From positions 1 through 64,000 of the IMG/VR virus record IMGVR_UViG_3300009159_005817: a DNA stretch of 64,000 bases; one strand, written 5' to 3'. Positions 16,234 through 24,844 of the stretch are shown here, one piece after another. The notes below the pieces were generated by a model, which did no database searches, was not told the origin of the DNA, and was given only the letters and a program-made list of their open reading frames with translations. Every line of letters begins with the position of its first letter. The stretch's first letter is position 1. This DNA comes from a virus. A program made the translations under genes and the position numbers.

Positions 16234-16443
16234 ATGTCGTATTATGAGTACGAATATATCACACAGAACTTGATAGATATATTAAAGGAGAAACAAGATG
16301 CCGAAGAACGTTCTCATAAAGGACAATCTGATAGTATGAATGTTAATTCCATGATGAAAGACGCTAAAAAGAGTTTACCTTCAATGCCTAGCATGGGTTC
16401 ACTATCATCTTTCCCTGGAATTCCCTCCTCATTAAAAATATAA
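16234..16443 (+). CDS. Small tail-assembly protein, possibly translated by frameshift
   Basis: The 69-residue product (MSYYEYEYITQNLIDILKEK) ends in a Ser/Met/Pro-rich tail. The frame stays open upstream to 16072, and the residues just before the ATG (LYHLRLQPSEIEG) look like natural coding of the same protein; no ATG, GTG or TTG exists there. The protein may be the second half of a fusion with the gp26-like protein, like lambda G-T, rather than a free product. Confidence 0.6.
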   Translation: MSYYEYEYITQNLIDILKEKQDAEERSHKGQSDSMNVNSMMKDAKKSLPSMPSMGSLSSFPGIPSSLKI

Positions 16444-16450
16444 TTTGTAA

Positions 16451-19400
16451 TTGAGCGCTAGACAAGTAAATGCACAAGAAGCAATTGTTTCCATCACTAG
16501 CAAGATGGAAGCGATGCTTCAGCAAGTGCAAACCCAATATGATCAGTCAATTAATTTATTAACGTCATTAAATACAACAATGACGGTTGATGTTGGGCAG
16601 GAGCTTAAGAAGCAAACCTCCTTACTTATGTCCATTGAGGCTAAGATAGGAACCAATGGAGGTAGTGCTGGCGAAGATAAAATGTTAGGCAAGAATTTAG
16701 AAATTCTCTCTAAAGGATTGAGTAAACTTGTTAAAGCGGCTGAAAAAATTAAACCTAAAACTGGCGAACAAGTAAAAGAATTTTTAGGTAATATAGCTGA
16801 TGGTCTAGCTAGTTTAACTGATAAAATAGATGAAAAGAAAGCTGAAATTATAGCGAATACGGTTATAACTTTAGCAAAAGGTGTTCTTCTATTTGGATTA
16901 GCAATGACTCTATATGTAATACTCGGACCAACCGCAATGTTAGGTTCAATGCTATTTGGATTAACAATTAGACTCTTATTGAAATCTGCCGGAGAAGTAG
17001 ATGAAAATTCGCTTAAAGGAATTGTTGCAGTTGCTGCATTAGGTCTTGGTGTTATATATTTTGGATTAGCAATGGCTTTATATGCAGTTATTGGTATTCC
17101 TGCAATGCTAGGTGCTGTTTTATTTGGATTAACCGTTAGATTATTAGCTAAAACTGCCGGATTAAATGATCCTAAAGTTGCTGCTGGAATTGTCGGAATT
17201 GCTGCATTAGGTCTTGGAGCCATATATTTTGGATTAGCAATGTTGGGTTATGCAATTATCGGTATTCCAGCAATGCTAGGTGCTGTTTTATTTGGATTAA
17301 CCGTTAGATTATTAGTGAAAACAGCTGGTTTAAACGATCCTAAAGTTGCTGCCGGAATGCAAGCCTTAATAGGACTTGGTAAAGCTATTTTAATATTCGG
17401 TTTAGTTATGTTGGCTTATGCAATTATTGGTATTCCTGGATTGATTGGTGCTTTGGTTCTTGCATTAACTCTTAAACTTCTTTCGAAAAGTATTAAGTCA
17501 ATGGGATCTAATATGGTCAGAAAAGGAATTATAAATATGGCTTTAGGAGCTATTGCTATTATTCTTCTCGGATTAACTATTATATTATTTGCAAAAGAGG
17601 TTCCTATAATGAGTTCTCTTTATGTTATTCTTACCATTGGTGCATTTGCTTTAGCCTTCTATATAGTAGGTAAATTCTTTAATGATATATTAAAAGGAGC
17701 TCTTGCAGTTGCTGCTATAGGATTAGGTATATCATTCTTAGCCTTAGGTTTATTCTTTTATAAATCAGTTGGAATGACTTGGGAAGAAACCGCAATGTTA
17801 GGGGTTACTATCGCTGGTCTTGGATTAGTAATGGGAGGTGCTGGTGAATTCTTTATGGAAATTATTAAAGGATCCGCTGCAATGATAGTCGCCGGAATTG
17901 CTCTAATAGTTATTTCTGCGGGTTTACTTGTATTCGCTCAAACTAAATTAACATTTCAAGATGCTGCTATTCTAGGAGCTACCATCTTAGGACTTGGTGT
18001 TGTAATGGGAATTGCCGGTGCTGGACCGGTACCTTTATTTATTGCATTAGGATCTGCCGCAATGATTGTTGCTGGTTTATCTTTAGTAGTTCTTTCTCTT
18101 GGTCTTGGAGCATTCAAGCTAACCGGATTTAAAGTTGAAGATGCTTTATCTTTAGGAGCTGCTATAGGTGCAGTTGGTGTAACTATGGGTATTGCCGGAT
18201 TAGCCTCTCCATTTATTATATTAGGTAGTGCAGCAATGGCTATTGCCGGTGTTGCATTAATGCCTCTTGCATTAGGATTGGCCGTATTCAAAGCTATTGG
18301 TTGGAAAAAAGGAACCGATGATGAGAGTTTAAAATCTGCATTAGGTTCCGTAATATCTGGTTTTCTTGGAGGAGATATGCCTGGTGGTATTCTTGCATCA
18401 ATTAAATTTGCTGCTCAAGCGGCAGCTAGATCGGTTCTTCTATTCATAGCAATTCCGCCATTAATTCTTGCCGGTGTTGCTTTATTGTCTATCTCTTTAG
18501 GATTAGCCGCATTTAAGAAAGCCGGATTTACTTCTTCGGATTCTGCTAATATGGAAGCTGCTATTGGTGGTATCGTTGGAGCATTCTCATTAGTTACTGA
18601 TAAAGAACGTCAGAAGAAAATGGGAATCAATGTCGATTGGATGGATTTAATGATTGGTATTATGGCACTTTCACAAGCCGGAAATACTCTATCTTCATTA
18701 GCAAAAGGAATTCAAGCATTTGCTAATCTTTCAGTTATTGAATATGAGGTGGTTGGTGCTGGAACTAAAAATGCTAAAATCGTTCCTAAAGGAATTACCA
18801 AATTAAGCAAGTCCGATTTTGAATCAGCGGCTTATGGAATGGCACAAGTAATTGGGGCTATTGCCGAACCATTCGCTTTAGTTGGTAAATTAGAAAAGGG
18901 TACACCATCTGGAAATCCTTTCTATGATGCAATATTCGGTGGTGGATTTGTATCTGCCGGTATTGATGCATTATCAAGATCTGGAGATACTCTTGTTAAT
19001 TTAGCAAAAGGAGTACAAGCATTCGCTAATCTCGAAATAACTGAATATGAAGTAATTGGTGCTGGAACTAAAAATGCTAAAATAATTCCTAAATCGATTA
19101 CGAAAATGTCGCCGACAGATTTTGCTGCTGCCGGAGCCAATATAGCAAAAATTATTGCGGTTGTTGCCGAAGCATTCGCTAAAGTAGGTAAAGATGAAGC
19201 TGCATCTGAAGGAGTATTCTCTGGAGGATTCTTATCTAAAGGAGTCGAAGCATTAGCTAACATAGGAGAAAATCTACAAGGAATTACTGAATCGGTTATT
19301 AAAGTTGCAACAGGAACATTTACTCCAATGACTGCCGTTCAAGACGGAAAAGGTACTAAATTAGTACCTGGAACTCCTATTAAAATTTCTAAGGCAATGT

Positions 19401-20191
19401 TAGAAGAGGCTGCCAGAACAATTAATAGTGTTATAATGGTTCTAGGACAGGGAATGATGGACTTCGGAACATTCGTTGACGAGAATGAAGATTCTATCGA
19501 CGAAGCTATTGAATACATTCCTACAATGAGTGAAGCCTTAATGAAGATGGTAGAGGTTAATGAAAAATTCTCTAAGATAACAGATGCAGATAAAGGAGTT
19601 AAATCATTTACTAGTTTTAATCAAGCAGTAATGGATGCTTATGATCCAGCCAAGCAGAAAAATCTTCCTCAAACAGCAGGATATATGATGCTATTCGTTA
19701 AAGGTATTGAAAGACTTGCTGCACCGGCCGATCAATTAGGTAAGGTTGCATCTAACGTAGAACGTATAGAAGCAGCAATGAAAAATATCAAAACTCATGT
19801 TAATGGATTTGATATGGAAAGGCTTACTAAAACGGATTCTCTATTTAAGTCAATGGCGATTTTATCAAAGAATCCTGAAGCTATGGCTGCTAAAATTAAT
19901 GATACTCTTAAAGTTGCATTTGAAGAATTTGGTAAAGCTCTTACCGAAGCAATTAAAGAATCCGGTGGTGGTGGTGGCGGTGGCGGTGGTGGAATACTTG
20001 AAGGCGTTAAAGATATTTTGACTCCAGGTCCAGCAGGTGCTGCTCCAAAAGCTACCGATCCAAAAGGAAAGGCTGCTCCTGGACCTGCTCCTCTCACTGC
20101 AGAGGCGATTGGAGCTGCTATGTCGAAAGCTTTAAATGCCGCTTCAATTACCATAAAACCGGCAGCAAACGCGGTATTCAAAACCACCTAA
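16451..20191 (+). CDS. Tape-measure-like tail protein (1246 aa) with tandem membrane repeats
   Basis: Start TTG, eight bases after the previous stop. The N-terminal ~130 residues are coiled-coil; residues ~140-640 are a long array of hydrophobic helices (repeats of the IYFGLAMALYAVIGIPAMLG type); then come two copies of a QAFANL..IEYEVVGAGTKNAK module (about 760-880), a helical region and a run of ten glycines near residue 1180. Position after the gp26-like gene and the length fit a tape measure that sets tail length and inserts in the host membrane during DNA entry. A different large membrane-active virion protein is the alternative. Confidence 0.65.
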   Translation: MSARQVNAQEAIVSITSKMEAMLQQVQTQYDQSINLLTSLNTTMTVDVGQELKKQTSLLMSIEAKIGTNGGSAGEDKMLGKNLEILSKGLSKLVKAAEKIKPKTGEQVKEFLGNIADGLASLTDKIDEKKAEIIANTVITLAKGVLLFGLAMTLYVILGPTAMLGSMLFGLTIRLLLKSAGEVDENSLKGIVAVAALGLGVIYFGLAMALYAVIGIPAMLGAVLFGLTVRLLAKTAGLNDPKVAAGIVGIAALGLGAIYFGLAMLGYAIIGIPAMLGAVLFGLTVRLLVKTAGLNDPKVAAGMQALIGLGKAILIFGLVMLAYAIIGIPGLIGALVLALTLKLLSKSIKSMGSNMVRKGIINMALGAIAIILLGLTIILFAKEVPIMSSLYVILTIGAFALAFYIVGKFFNDILKGALAVAAIGLGISFLALGLFFYKSVGMTWEETAMLGVTIAGLGLVMGGAGEFFMEIIKGSAAMIVAGIALIVISAGLLVFAQTKLTFQDAAILGATILGLGVVMGIAGAGPVPLFIALGSAAMIVAGLSLVVLSLGLGAFKLTGFKVEDALSLGAAIGAVGVTMGIAGLASPFIILGSAAMAIAGVALMPLALGLAVFKAIGWKKGTDDESLKSALGSVISGFLGGDMPGGILASIKFAAQAAARSVLLFIAIPPLILAGVALLSISLGLAAFKKAGFTSSDSANMEAAIGGIVGAFSLVTDKERQKKMGINVDWMDLMIGIMALSQAGNTLSSLAKGIQAFANLSVIEYEVVGAGTKNAKIVPKGITKLSKSDFESAAYGMAQVIGAIAEPFALVGKLEKGTPSGNPFYDAIFGGGFVSAGIDALSRSGDTLVNLAKGVQAFANLEITEYEVIGAGTKNAKIIPKSITKMSPTDFAAAGANIAKIIAVVAEAFAKVGKDEAASEGVFSGGFLSKGVEALANIGENLQGITESVIKVATGTFTPMTAVQDGKGTKLVPGTPIKISKAMLEEAARTINSVIMVLGQGMMDFGTFVDENEDSIDEAIEYIPTMSEALMKMVEVNEKFSKITDADKGVKSFTSFNQAVMDAYDPAKQKNLPQTAGYMMLFVKGIERLAAPADQLGKVASNVERIEAAMKNIKTHVNGFDMERLTKTDSLFKSMAILSKNPEAMAAKINDTLKVAFEEFGKALTEAIKESGGGGGGGGGGILEGVKDILTPGPAGAAPKATDPKGKAAPGPAPLTAEAIGAAMSKALNAASITIKPAANAVFKTT
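17093..17316 (+). repeat. Tandem 168-base repeat in the tape-measure gene
   Basis: The stretch starting GGTATTCC at 17093 recurs at 17261 with near identity over more than 50 bases, including GCAATGCTAGGTGCTG and the following TTTGGATTAACCG. The period is 168 bases, or 56 residues, one helix-pair unit. Diverged copies lie on both sides, showing growth by in-frame duplication. Confidence 0.8.
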
Positions 20192-20209
20192 CCTAATAAA
20201 AAACAATAT

Positions 20210-20956
20210 ATGGCTAAAAGAAGAAAGAATTATCAAGAGGAAGAACAAGATTACCAAGAGGTAATCAATCATTTCCAACCAAATCAACCCATTCTTGAAA
20301 AATACAAAATTGAGTTAAAACCTAAAAGCGAAAATCAAAAGATTTTTTTAGACTTAATAAGTAATAAGGAAATTGTAATATGTTCGGGTCCAGCTGGTAC
20401 AGGTAAAACTTTCTTAGCTTGCGTTCAAGCACTTAAATTATTCAAATCCGAATTTAAGTATCGTAAAATCGTATTAGTAAAATCCGTTACAACTCTTAAG
20501 GATGAAGAGATTGGTTATCTTAAAGGAACTATGGAAGAAAAAATGGAACCTTTCGTTTATTCATTCTTTCACAACTTCGAGAAAATCCTTCCCAAGAATG
20601 TTATTAAAAATTTAAAAGACTCTCAATCAATTGAAGTTCTTCCTCTTGCATATATGCGAGGAATTAATCTAGATAATTGTATTGTAATTGTCGATGAATG
20701 TCAAAATATTACACCTGATAATATGAGAACTATTATGACTCGTATAGGTGAAAATTGTAAGATGATATTCTTAGGTGATGAAGGTCAAATCGATTTGAAA
20801 AATAAGAAAAACTCTTCTTTACAGCTAATCATGGATAAATTCTCAACGGTTCCAGCAATTGGATGTATTAGATTCACCGAAGAAGATACGGTTAGAAATC
20901 CATTAATCAGAAAAATAGAAGAAGTTTTTAGATCTATTTCTAATCCTACTGCATAA
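20210..20956 (+). CDS. phoH: PhoH-like ATPase
   Basis: Walker A is SGPAGTGKTF (about residues 59-68) and Walker B is IVIVDECQN (about 158-166), followed by a sensor-like FLGDEGQID. The 248-residue protein is the single-domain form common in phages. PhoH proteins are P-loop NTPases, some with RNA helicase activity; the phage role is unsettled. Confidence 0.92.
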   Translation: MAKRRKNYQEEEQDYQEVINHFQPNQPILEKYKIELKPKSENQKIFLDLISNKEIVICSGPAGTGKTFLACVQALKLFKSEFKYRKIVLVKSVTTLKDEEIGYLKGTMEEKMEPFVYSFFHNFEKILPKNVIKNLKDSQSIEVLPLAYMRGINLDNCIVIVDECQNITPDNMRTIMTRIGENCKMIFLGDEGQIDLKNKKNSSLQLIMDKFSTVPAIGCIRFTEEDTVRNPLIRKIEEVFRSISNPTA

Positions 20957-20963
20957 AATAGGT

Positions 20964-21485
20964 ATGAAAAGAAAAAAGCCAAATGTCTTCTTAATATCCG
21001 ATACTTTCTTTGGTAGAAATTTAGCTGCCGTTGAAAGAGGATTTGAGAGTGTAGAAGAGATGGAAGATAACATGATTGATTTATGGAATGAAACCGTCGG
21101 TGAAGATGATGTAGTATATCATTTAGGTAATTTTGCATGGGATCCTATTTCAGCAGAAACGGCAATCAATTTTCTGAAAGGTAAAATTTATTTCGTATCC
21201 GGTAAATGTGATACCTTTCTACCGACCATATCTTTAGTTAAAACTGGAGTTCATACTTTATTTACCAATCAGATTGGAACTATGAAAGATCACAATTTTA
21301 TATTTTCTCATTGGCCTATGTTAGATTGGCCTGGAAAAGAAAATGGATTTATGCAATTTCATGCCGGAGAAGAACCAACAAATATTAAAGAACAACGAAT
21401 CAATGTCAATTGTAAGAATTGGGGTTTAAAACCAGTTGCCCTAGATGCTATACTTGATATTATTGAAATAACAAATAAAAAATAA
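20964..21485 (+). CDS. Degenerate calcineurin-like phosphoesterase
   Basis: The fold markers are present but the metal ligands are mostly lost compared with the intact copy at 32668: SDTFF for SDTHY, LGNFA for LGDWS, GKCDT for GNHDH, and FHAGE for the GHVH region; the His in SHWP is kept. The enzyme is probably inactive on phosphoesters and may bind a ligand or partner. It starts 8 bases after phoH. Confidence 0.75.
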   Translation: MKRKKPNVFLISDTFFGRNLAAVERGFESVEEMEDNMIDLWNETVGEDDVVYHLGNFAWDPISAETAINFLKGKIYFVSGKCDTFLPTISLVKTGVHTLFTNQIGTMKDHNFIFSHWPMLDWPGKENGFMQFHAGEEPTNIKEQRINVNCKNWGLKPVALDAILDIIEITNKK

Positions 21486-21502
21486 ACATAGAGCCTCACT
21501 CT
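21484..21502 (+). repeat. Left arm of inverted repeat around the zinc-ribbon gene
   Basis: AAACATAGAGCCTCACTCT is complementary to the right arm at 22362-22381, which has one extra C. The arms lie in the two intergenic spaces flanking the gene at 21581. Between this arm and the gene are two more small stems (21513-21526 and 21531-21547). Confidence 0.65.
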
Positions 21503-21580
21503 TGTTTGTCTTGGGTTTAATCACCCTAGAGTAGTCTAATCGGCTACAATAAGATTAACAAACTAAAAACAAAGGTAAAA

Positions 21581-22357
21581 ATGTACACAACAACCACAAC
21601 AGAAAAAGCTTGCGAAGCTCATATCGCTATTAATCACAGCCGTCTAAAGAGCTATGATAAAAATCGCTACTATCTTAAAGATAAAACAAATTTCGAGATA
21701 GAGGTATTCAATCCACATACCGTTTCGGTATTAGCAAAAATCAAAATGAATGGTGAGTATATCTCAACTGCCGGATTGATTATTAAACCAGGTCAACGAG
21801 TATTTCTTTCTCGTTATCTAGACACAAACAATTCCTTCCTTTTCGAAACATATGATGTTGAGAATAATCATGAAGTACTTGAAGCAATTGCCAACAATGG
21901 TAAAATTGAAGTTGAATTCTTCTTAGAACAGAATTATTATAATCCTACTTTTAGTGGAATATCGTGGACTTCATCGCCAACGGTTTATTATCAAAACAAC
22001 TTCCATAATGGAAATATGTTGTTCGATTCACAACCCATCTTTGGAGGAATTGCCTCTACCTTCACATCATCTCTTAATATGCCTATTGCCGGTAGTTCAG
22101 ATGTAAAATCTCTTTCGGTAGATGCATCAATAGAAACGGGAAGAATTGAGAAAGGTGAAAAGACTAATCAAAAAATGGAATCATCTTATGGATCTTATAA
22201 TTCATGGCCAACGAACGCCATTCAAATTCAGCTATTCCCGGAATCAATCAAACCAATTGAGGTTTCTGAAATTCGTACATATTGTACTGAATGTGGAACT
22301 CGAATGAAAAAACAAACATGGAAATTCTGCCCTAATTGCGGAACTAAAAATGACTAA
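21581..22357 (+). CDS. Unknown protein with C-terminal zinc ribbon (258 aa)
   Basis: A strand-rich N-terminal domain (FEIEVFNPHTVSVLAKIKMN, KPGQRVFLSRYL) resembles a capsid- or matrix-type beta sandwich, followed by a low-complexity linker and a double-CxxC zinc ribbon (YCTECGTRMKKQTWKFCPNC). The gene has an unusual 95-base leader with stem-loops and is bracketed by inverted repeats. Function not recognised. Confidence 0.65.
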   Translation: MYTTTTTEKACEAHIAINHSRLKSYDKNRYYLKDKTNFEIEVFNPHTVSVLAKIKMNGEYISTAGLIIKPGQRVFLSRYLDTNNSFLFETYDVENNHEVLEAIANNGKIEVEFFLEQNYYNPTFSGISWTSSPTVYYQNNFHNGNMLFDSQPIFGGIASTFTSSLNMPIAGSSDVKSLSVDASIETGRIEKGEKTNQKMESSYGSYNSWPTNAIQIQLFPESIKPIEVSEIRTYCTECGTRMKKQTWKFCPNCGTKND

Positions 22358-22361
22358 TTAG

Positions 22362-22381
22362 AGAGTGAGGCCTCTATGTTT
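22362..22381 (+). repeat. Right arm of inverted repeat around the zinc-ribbon gene
   Basis: AGAGTGAGGCCTCTATGTTT is the reverse complement of the arm at 21484 except for one extra C, and contains the small palindrome GAGGCCTC. It ends five bases before promoter 4. Confidence 0.65.
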
Positions 22382-22385
22382 TAAT

Positions 22386-22454
22386 TTGTTAATAACTTTA
22401 TTCAAATAAATTTTTTTATTCCACAAAAAAGTATTATATTTGTATATACAATTT
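22386..22454 (+). promoter_or_regulatory. Dyad-type phage promoter 4
   Basis: TTGTTAATAACTTT at 22386 and TATTATATTTGTATATACAA at 22432, spacing 46, with the conserved T-run and TTCCACAAAAAAG in the spacer. It precedes a cluster of five small overlapping genes. Confidence 0.8.
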
Positions 22455-22468
22455 AAAACAATATACAT

Positions 22469-22669
22469 ATGACAATGACTAAATTAGACTACAACAAAAT
22501 CTCAAACGTATTCGTAGGTGGAATCGATATGGAAGATTTTCCAGATTTCTGTGACGCTTACATCGAATCTGCTGATTATGATAATCGTGAAATGACCGAC
22601 GAAGAATTAGATATTCTTAACGAAGACGGTAGCTTTATTTCCGAACACGCACATTCACAAATTTGTTAA
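22469..22669 (+). CDS. Small acidic protein (66 aa), unknown
   Basis: Strongly acidic (FPDFCDAYIESADYDNRE, DEELDILNEDG). Acidic mini-proteins behind early promoters are often DNA mimics or inhibitors, but I see no specific motif. First gene of the promoter 4 unit. Confidence 0.65.
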   Translation: MTMTKLDYNKISNVFVGGIDMEDFPDFCDAYIESADYDNREMTDEELDILNEDGSFISEHAHSQIC

Positions 22670-22670
22670 T

Positions 22671-22832
22671 ATGATAATTTACATGATACAAACTCTTCAG
22701 ATGTTCGTAAACATAAGAGGAGAAGAATTCGCAAAACGAATTTCAGAATGTGGAAGATTCCAACAAACTAAAGATGGAGTTCCATTTTTAATAATTGAAG
22801 ACGAAGATAAACTTAATACTCTACTAAATTAA
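22671..22832 (+). CDS. Small protein (53 aa), unknown
   Basis: Starts one base after the previous stop and ends one base before the next ATG. The product (MIIYMIQTLQMFVNIRGEEF to LLN) has an alpha/beta pattern with an acidic IIEDEDK end. Tight packing supports it as real. Confidence 0.5.
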   Translation: MIIYMIQTLQMFVNIRGEEFAKRISECGRFQQTKDGVPFLIIEDEDKLNTLLN

Positions 22833-22833
22833 T

Positions 22834-22995
22834 ATGGAAGATAAAGAGATAATCATAAAAGCAATCGCTCAAAGAATCAAAGATGAGCAAAAGAAACATG
22901 AACGAAGTATTCCAGATTGGCATGAAATTGCTGCACGAAAAATATATGCTTCATTAGATATTAAACCTAAAACAGATTCAGATGAAAACTTATGA
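22834..22995 (+). CDS. Small helical protein (53 aa), unknown
   Basis: Highly charged helix (IIIKAIAQRIKDEQKKHERS) followed by IPDWHEIAARKIYASL. It overlaps the next gene by 14 bases. Supported by position in a gap-free cluster; function unknown. Confidence 0.5.
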   Translation: MEDKEIIIKAIAQRIKDEQKKHERSIPDWHEIAARKIYASLDIKPKTDSDENL

Positions 22996-23209
22996 ACCAA
23001 CCGATTCTATGCGAACGAATCAACTATCATTTACTCCAGGAGGATCTACTATAAAGGTTCTATATGAAACTCATGAAGTGGTATACACAAAAGTAAAATA
23101 TCCAAATGCATATATTAGGAAAATTCTAACCGATGCTCAACCTGAAGCAATTTGGATAAACGATCAATTAACACACATAAAAAAAGATGGGACGATTACG
23201 AAACTTTAA
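22982..23209 (+). CDS. Unknown protein (75 aa)
   Basis: Small strand-rich protein ending INDQLTHIKKDGTITKL. Overlaps both neighbours (14 and 23 bases), as is common in dense phage clusters. No family recognised. Confidence 0.5.
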   Translation: MKTYEPTDSMRTNQLSFTPGGSTIKVLYETHEVVYTKVKYPNAYIRKILTDAQPEAIWINDQLTHIKKDGTITKL

Positions 23210-23678
23210 TAAATTAAAATGGAAACCTTTTCAATTGAGAGAGGGTTCAATTTCCATAACTAATTACTTTATCGATAAAGATGGAAAGAAATGTCCAATG
23301 CAATCACATTTAGATATTCCCAAATATTCATTCTTTGAGATTGTAAAATGGGAACCTAATCAATATTATGGTAAGCTTCAAGAATATTTAGATAATGGAT
23401 GGAACATATCATTTGGCGGAGATTTCCTTCAACGGAATAATACCTCTATTTCTCTATCATTCTTTACCGGATCTCCTGAATCTTGTTTCATGCTTGCCTC
23501 ATGGGAAAACATGGATCATGATGAAAAATCTCCTGACCTTAAATTTGTAGGATCTCGTCCAATGGATTTAAATGAAGAAGAACAGGCAATTTTCATGCAG
23601 ATTGCAAAAGCCGGTCAACAACATATAGAAAAGGTATTAAGCAAATTCAACGAAGAAGATCACGATCATTGGAATTAA
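23187..23678 (+). CDS. Unknown protein (163 aa)
   Basis: Mixed alpha/beta protein with an acidic C-terminal helix (NEEEQAIFMQIAKAGQQHIE). The start inside the previous gene is the only in-frame ATG before residue 40. It ends one base before promoter 5. No family recognised. Confidence 0.6.
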   Translation: MGRLRNFNKLKWKPFQLREGSISITNYFIDKDGKKCPMQSHLDIPKYSFFEIVKWEPNQYYGKLQEYLDNGWNISFGGDFLQRNNTSISLSFFTGSPESCFMLASWENMDHDEKSPDLKFVGSRPMDLNEEEQAIFMQIAKAGQQHIEKVLSKFNEEDHDHWN

Positions 23679-23679
23679 A

Positions 23680-23748
23680 TTGTTAATAACTTTTGAAACA
23701 AATATTTTTTTATTCCAAAAAGATTTATTATATTTGTATATACAATTT
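23680..23748 (+). promoter_or_regulatory. Dyad-type phage promoter 5
   Basis: TTGTTAATAACTTT at 23680 and TATTATATTTGTATATACAA at 23726, spacing 46, identical architecture to promoter 4. Confidence 0.8.
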
Positions 23749-23762
23749 AAAACAATATACAT

Positions 23763-24032
23763 ATGACACACAGAGAATTCCATTTAAACGTAACAAAAGC
23801 AATTACCGAAAACTCCGGTAGAGAAGTTTATCCCATAATATACAAAGTTGGTGATACTTTAACACTTAACGAAAAACAATTCGATGATCTTCAATCTGGT
23901 TCTACTATCACTTTTTATACTAACGAAGGAATCATGGAATTTGACAAATATAATTTTAATAATGAAGTTTCCTTCACAGAAATAACCGTTCAATCCGGAA
24001 CTCGCAAATTAGGTCAACGTAAAAAGAAATAA
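23763..24032 (+). CDS. Unknown promoter-proximal protein (89 aa)
   Basis: Beta-rich small protein (YKVGDTLTLNEKQFDDLQSG) with a basic tail (RKLGQRKKK), possibly nucleic-acid binding. Single gene between promoters 5 and 6. Confidence 0.6.
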   Translation: MTHREFHLNVTKAITENSGREVYPIIYKVGDTLTLNEKQFDDLQSGSTITFYTNEGIMEFDKYNFNNEVSFTEITVQSGTRKLGQRKKK

Positions 24033-24033
24033 T

Positions 24034-24102
24034 TTGTTAATAACTTTCCATCAATAAATTTTACTTTACCAATTTTTTTTATTATATTATACTATAAATA
24101 AT
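24034..24102 (+). promoter_or_regulatory. Dyad-type phage promoter 6 (sigma factor gene)
   Basis: TTGTTAATAACTTT at 24034, TATTATATTATACTATAAAT at 24080, spacing 46. The TTTG of the -7 box is replaced by TTAT and the start dyad is TTATACTATAA, the variant also seen at 32636 and 63940. The spacer is more diverged than elsewhere. Confidence 0.72.
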
Positions 24103-24121
24103 AACTTAAACAAATCAACTT

Positions 24122-24721
24122 ATGGCTAAAAACGAATCATTAAAGGAATTAGGCGTTTCATTTAAAGAAACCAGATCAGAACGAGTATTTACCGATTTGT
24201 ATCATCGACTTAAACCAGGATTAACAAATTATGTCTTTCAAATTGTAAAAGATTACGATATGTCTAATCATATTGTTTCGGCGGTAATGTCTGAGGTTTA
24301 CAATAAAATCGATAAATATGATCCCAAATGGCATATATCAACGTGGATTTATCGAATAGCATACACTCATGCTTGTGGTTATCTTCGTGCTAAAAAAGTA
24401 CAAAGAACGGTTTCCCTTTCTGCATTCGATAACGATGAAAATCGTAACCGTTTACATAAACTTGAATTTGAATCTATCGAAGATCATCGTGATGCAATCG
24501 AAAAACGTGAGGATGCTGATGCGGAAAAAGCACACATTTTATACCTTCGTACAATCGTCGATAATTTACCAATCGAATATCGTGAGGTAGTAGTTGAAAA
24601 ATTCTATAACGATTTAAAATACGATGAAATCGCCGAGAAACTAAATATTCCATTACATACCGTAAAAAATCGAATTTCTCGAGGAAAACGAATCATTCAA
24701 GAAGAACTTACCAAAAAATAA
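24122..24721 (+). CDS. Phage sigma-70 family (ECF-like) RNA polymerase sigma factor
   Basis: Sigma region 2 (about residues 25-100) includes YNKIDKYDPKWHISTWIYRIAYTH, the -10-reading and core-binding part. Region 4 (about 140-195) has the helix-turn-helix LKYDEIAEKLNIPLHTVKNR. At 199 aa with only regions 2 and 4 it is ECF-sized. It would redirect host RNA polymerase to phage promoters. It has its own variant promoter. Confidence 0.88.
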   Translation: MAKNESLKELGVSFKETRSERVFTDLYHRLKPGLTNYVFQIVKDYDMSNHIVSAVMSEVYNKIDKYDPKWHISTWIYRIAYTHACGYLRAKKVQRTVSLSAFDNDENRNRLHKLEFESIEDHRDAIEKREDADAEKAHILYLRTIVDNLPIEYREVVVEKFYNDLKYDEIAEKLNIPLHTVKNRISRGKRIIQEELTKK

Positions 24722-24737
24722 ATTAATTTGAAATATT

Positions 24738-24770
24738 CAATTGTCACTTATCAATGATAGGTGACAATTG
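24738..24770 (+). terminator. Strong hairpin after the sigma factor gene
   Basis: CAATTGTCACTTATCA and TGATAGGTGACAATTG pair over 16 bases with one G-T wobble and a minimal loop. No T run follows directly, so it may protect the 3' end or block readthrough rather than be a classic intrinsic terminator. The rest of the 123-base gap holds no gene. Confidence 0.6.
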
Positions 24771-24844
24771 CTGTTCCTACAGACCGCTAGTAGTAAGCAA
24801 TTTTTTCATCACTTTTAGGATACATATCTTAAAACAAAAACAAA

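Noticed and set aside
16543-20187. Long minus-strand open frames (16543-17223, 17956-18291, 18922-19263, 19795-20187)
   Set aside because: They are Ala/Pro-rich antisense shadows of the repetitive hydrophobic tape-measure gene, with no leader or neighbouring minus-strand genes.
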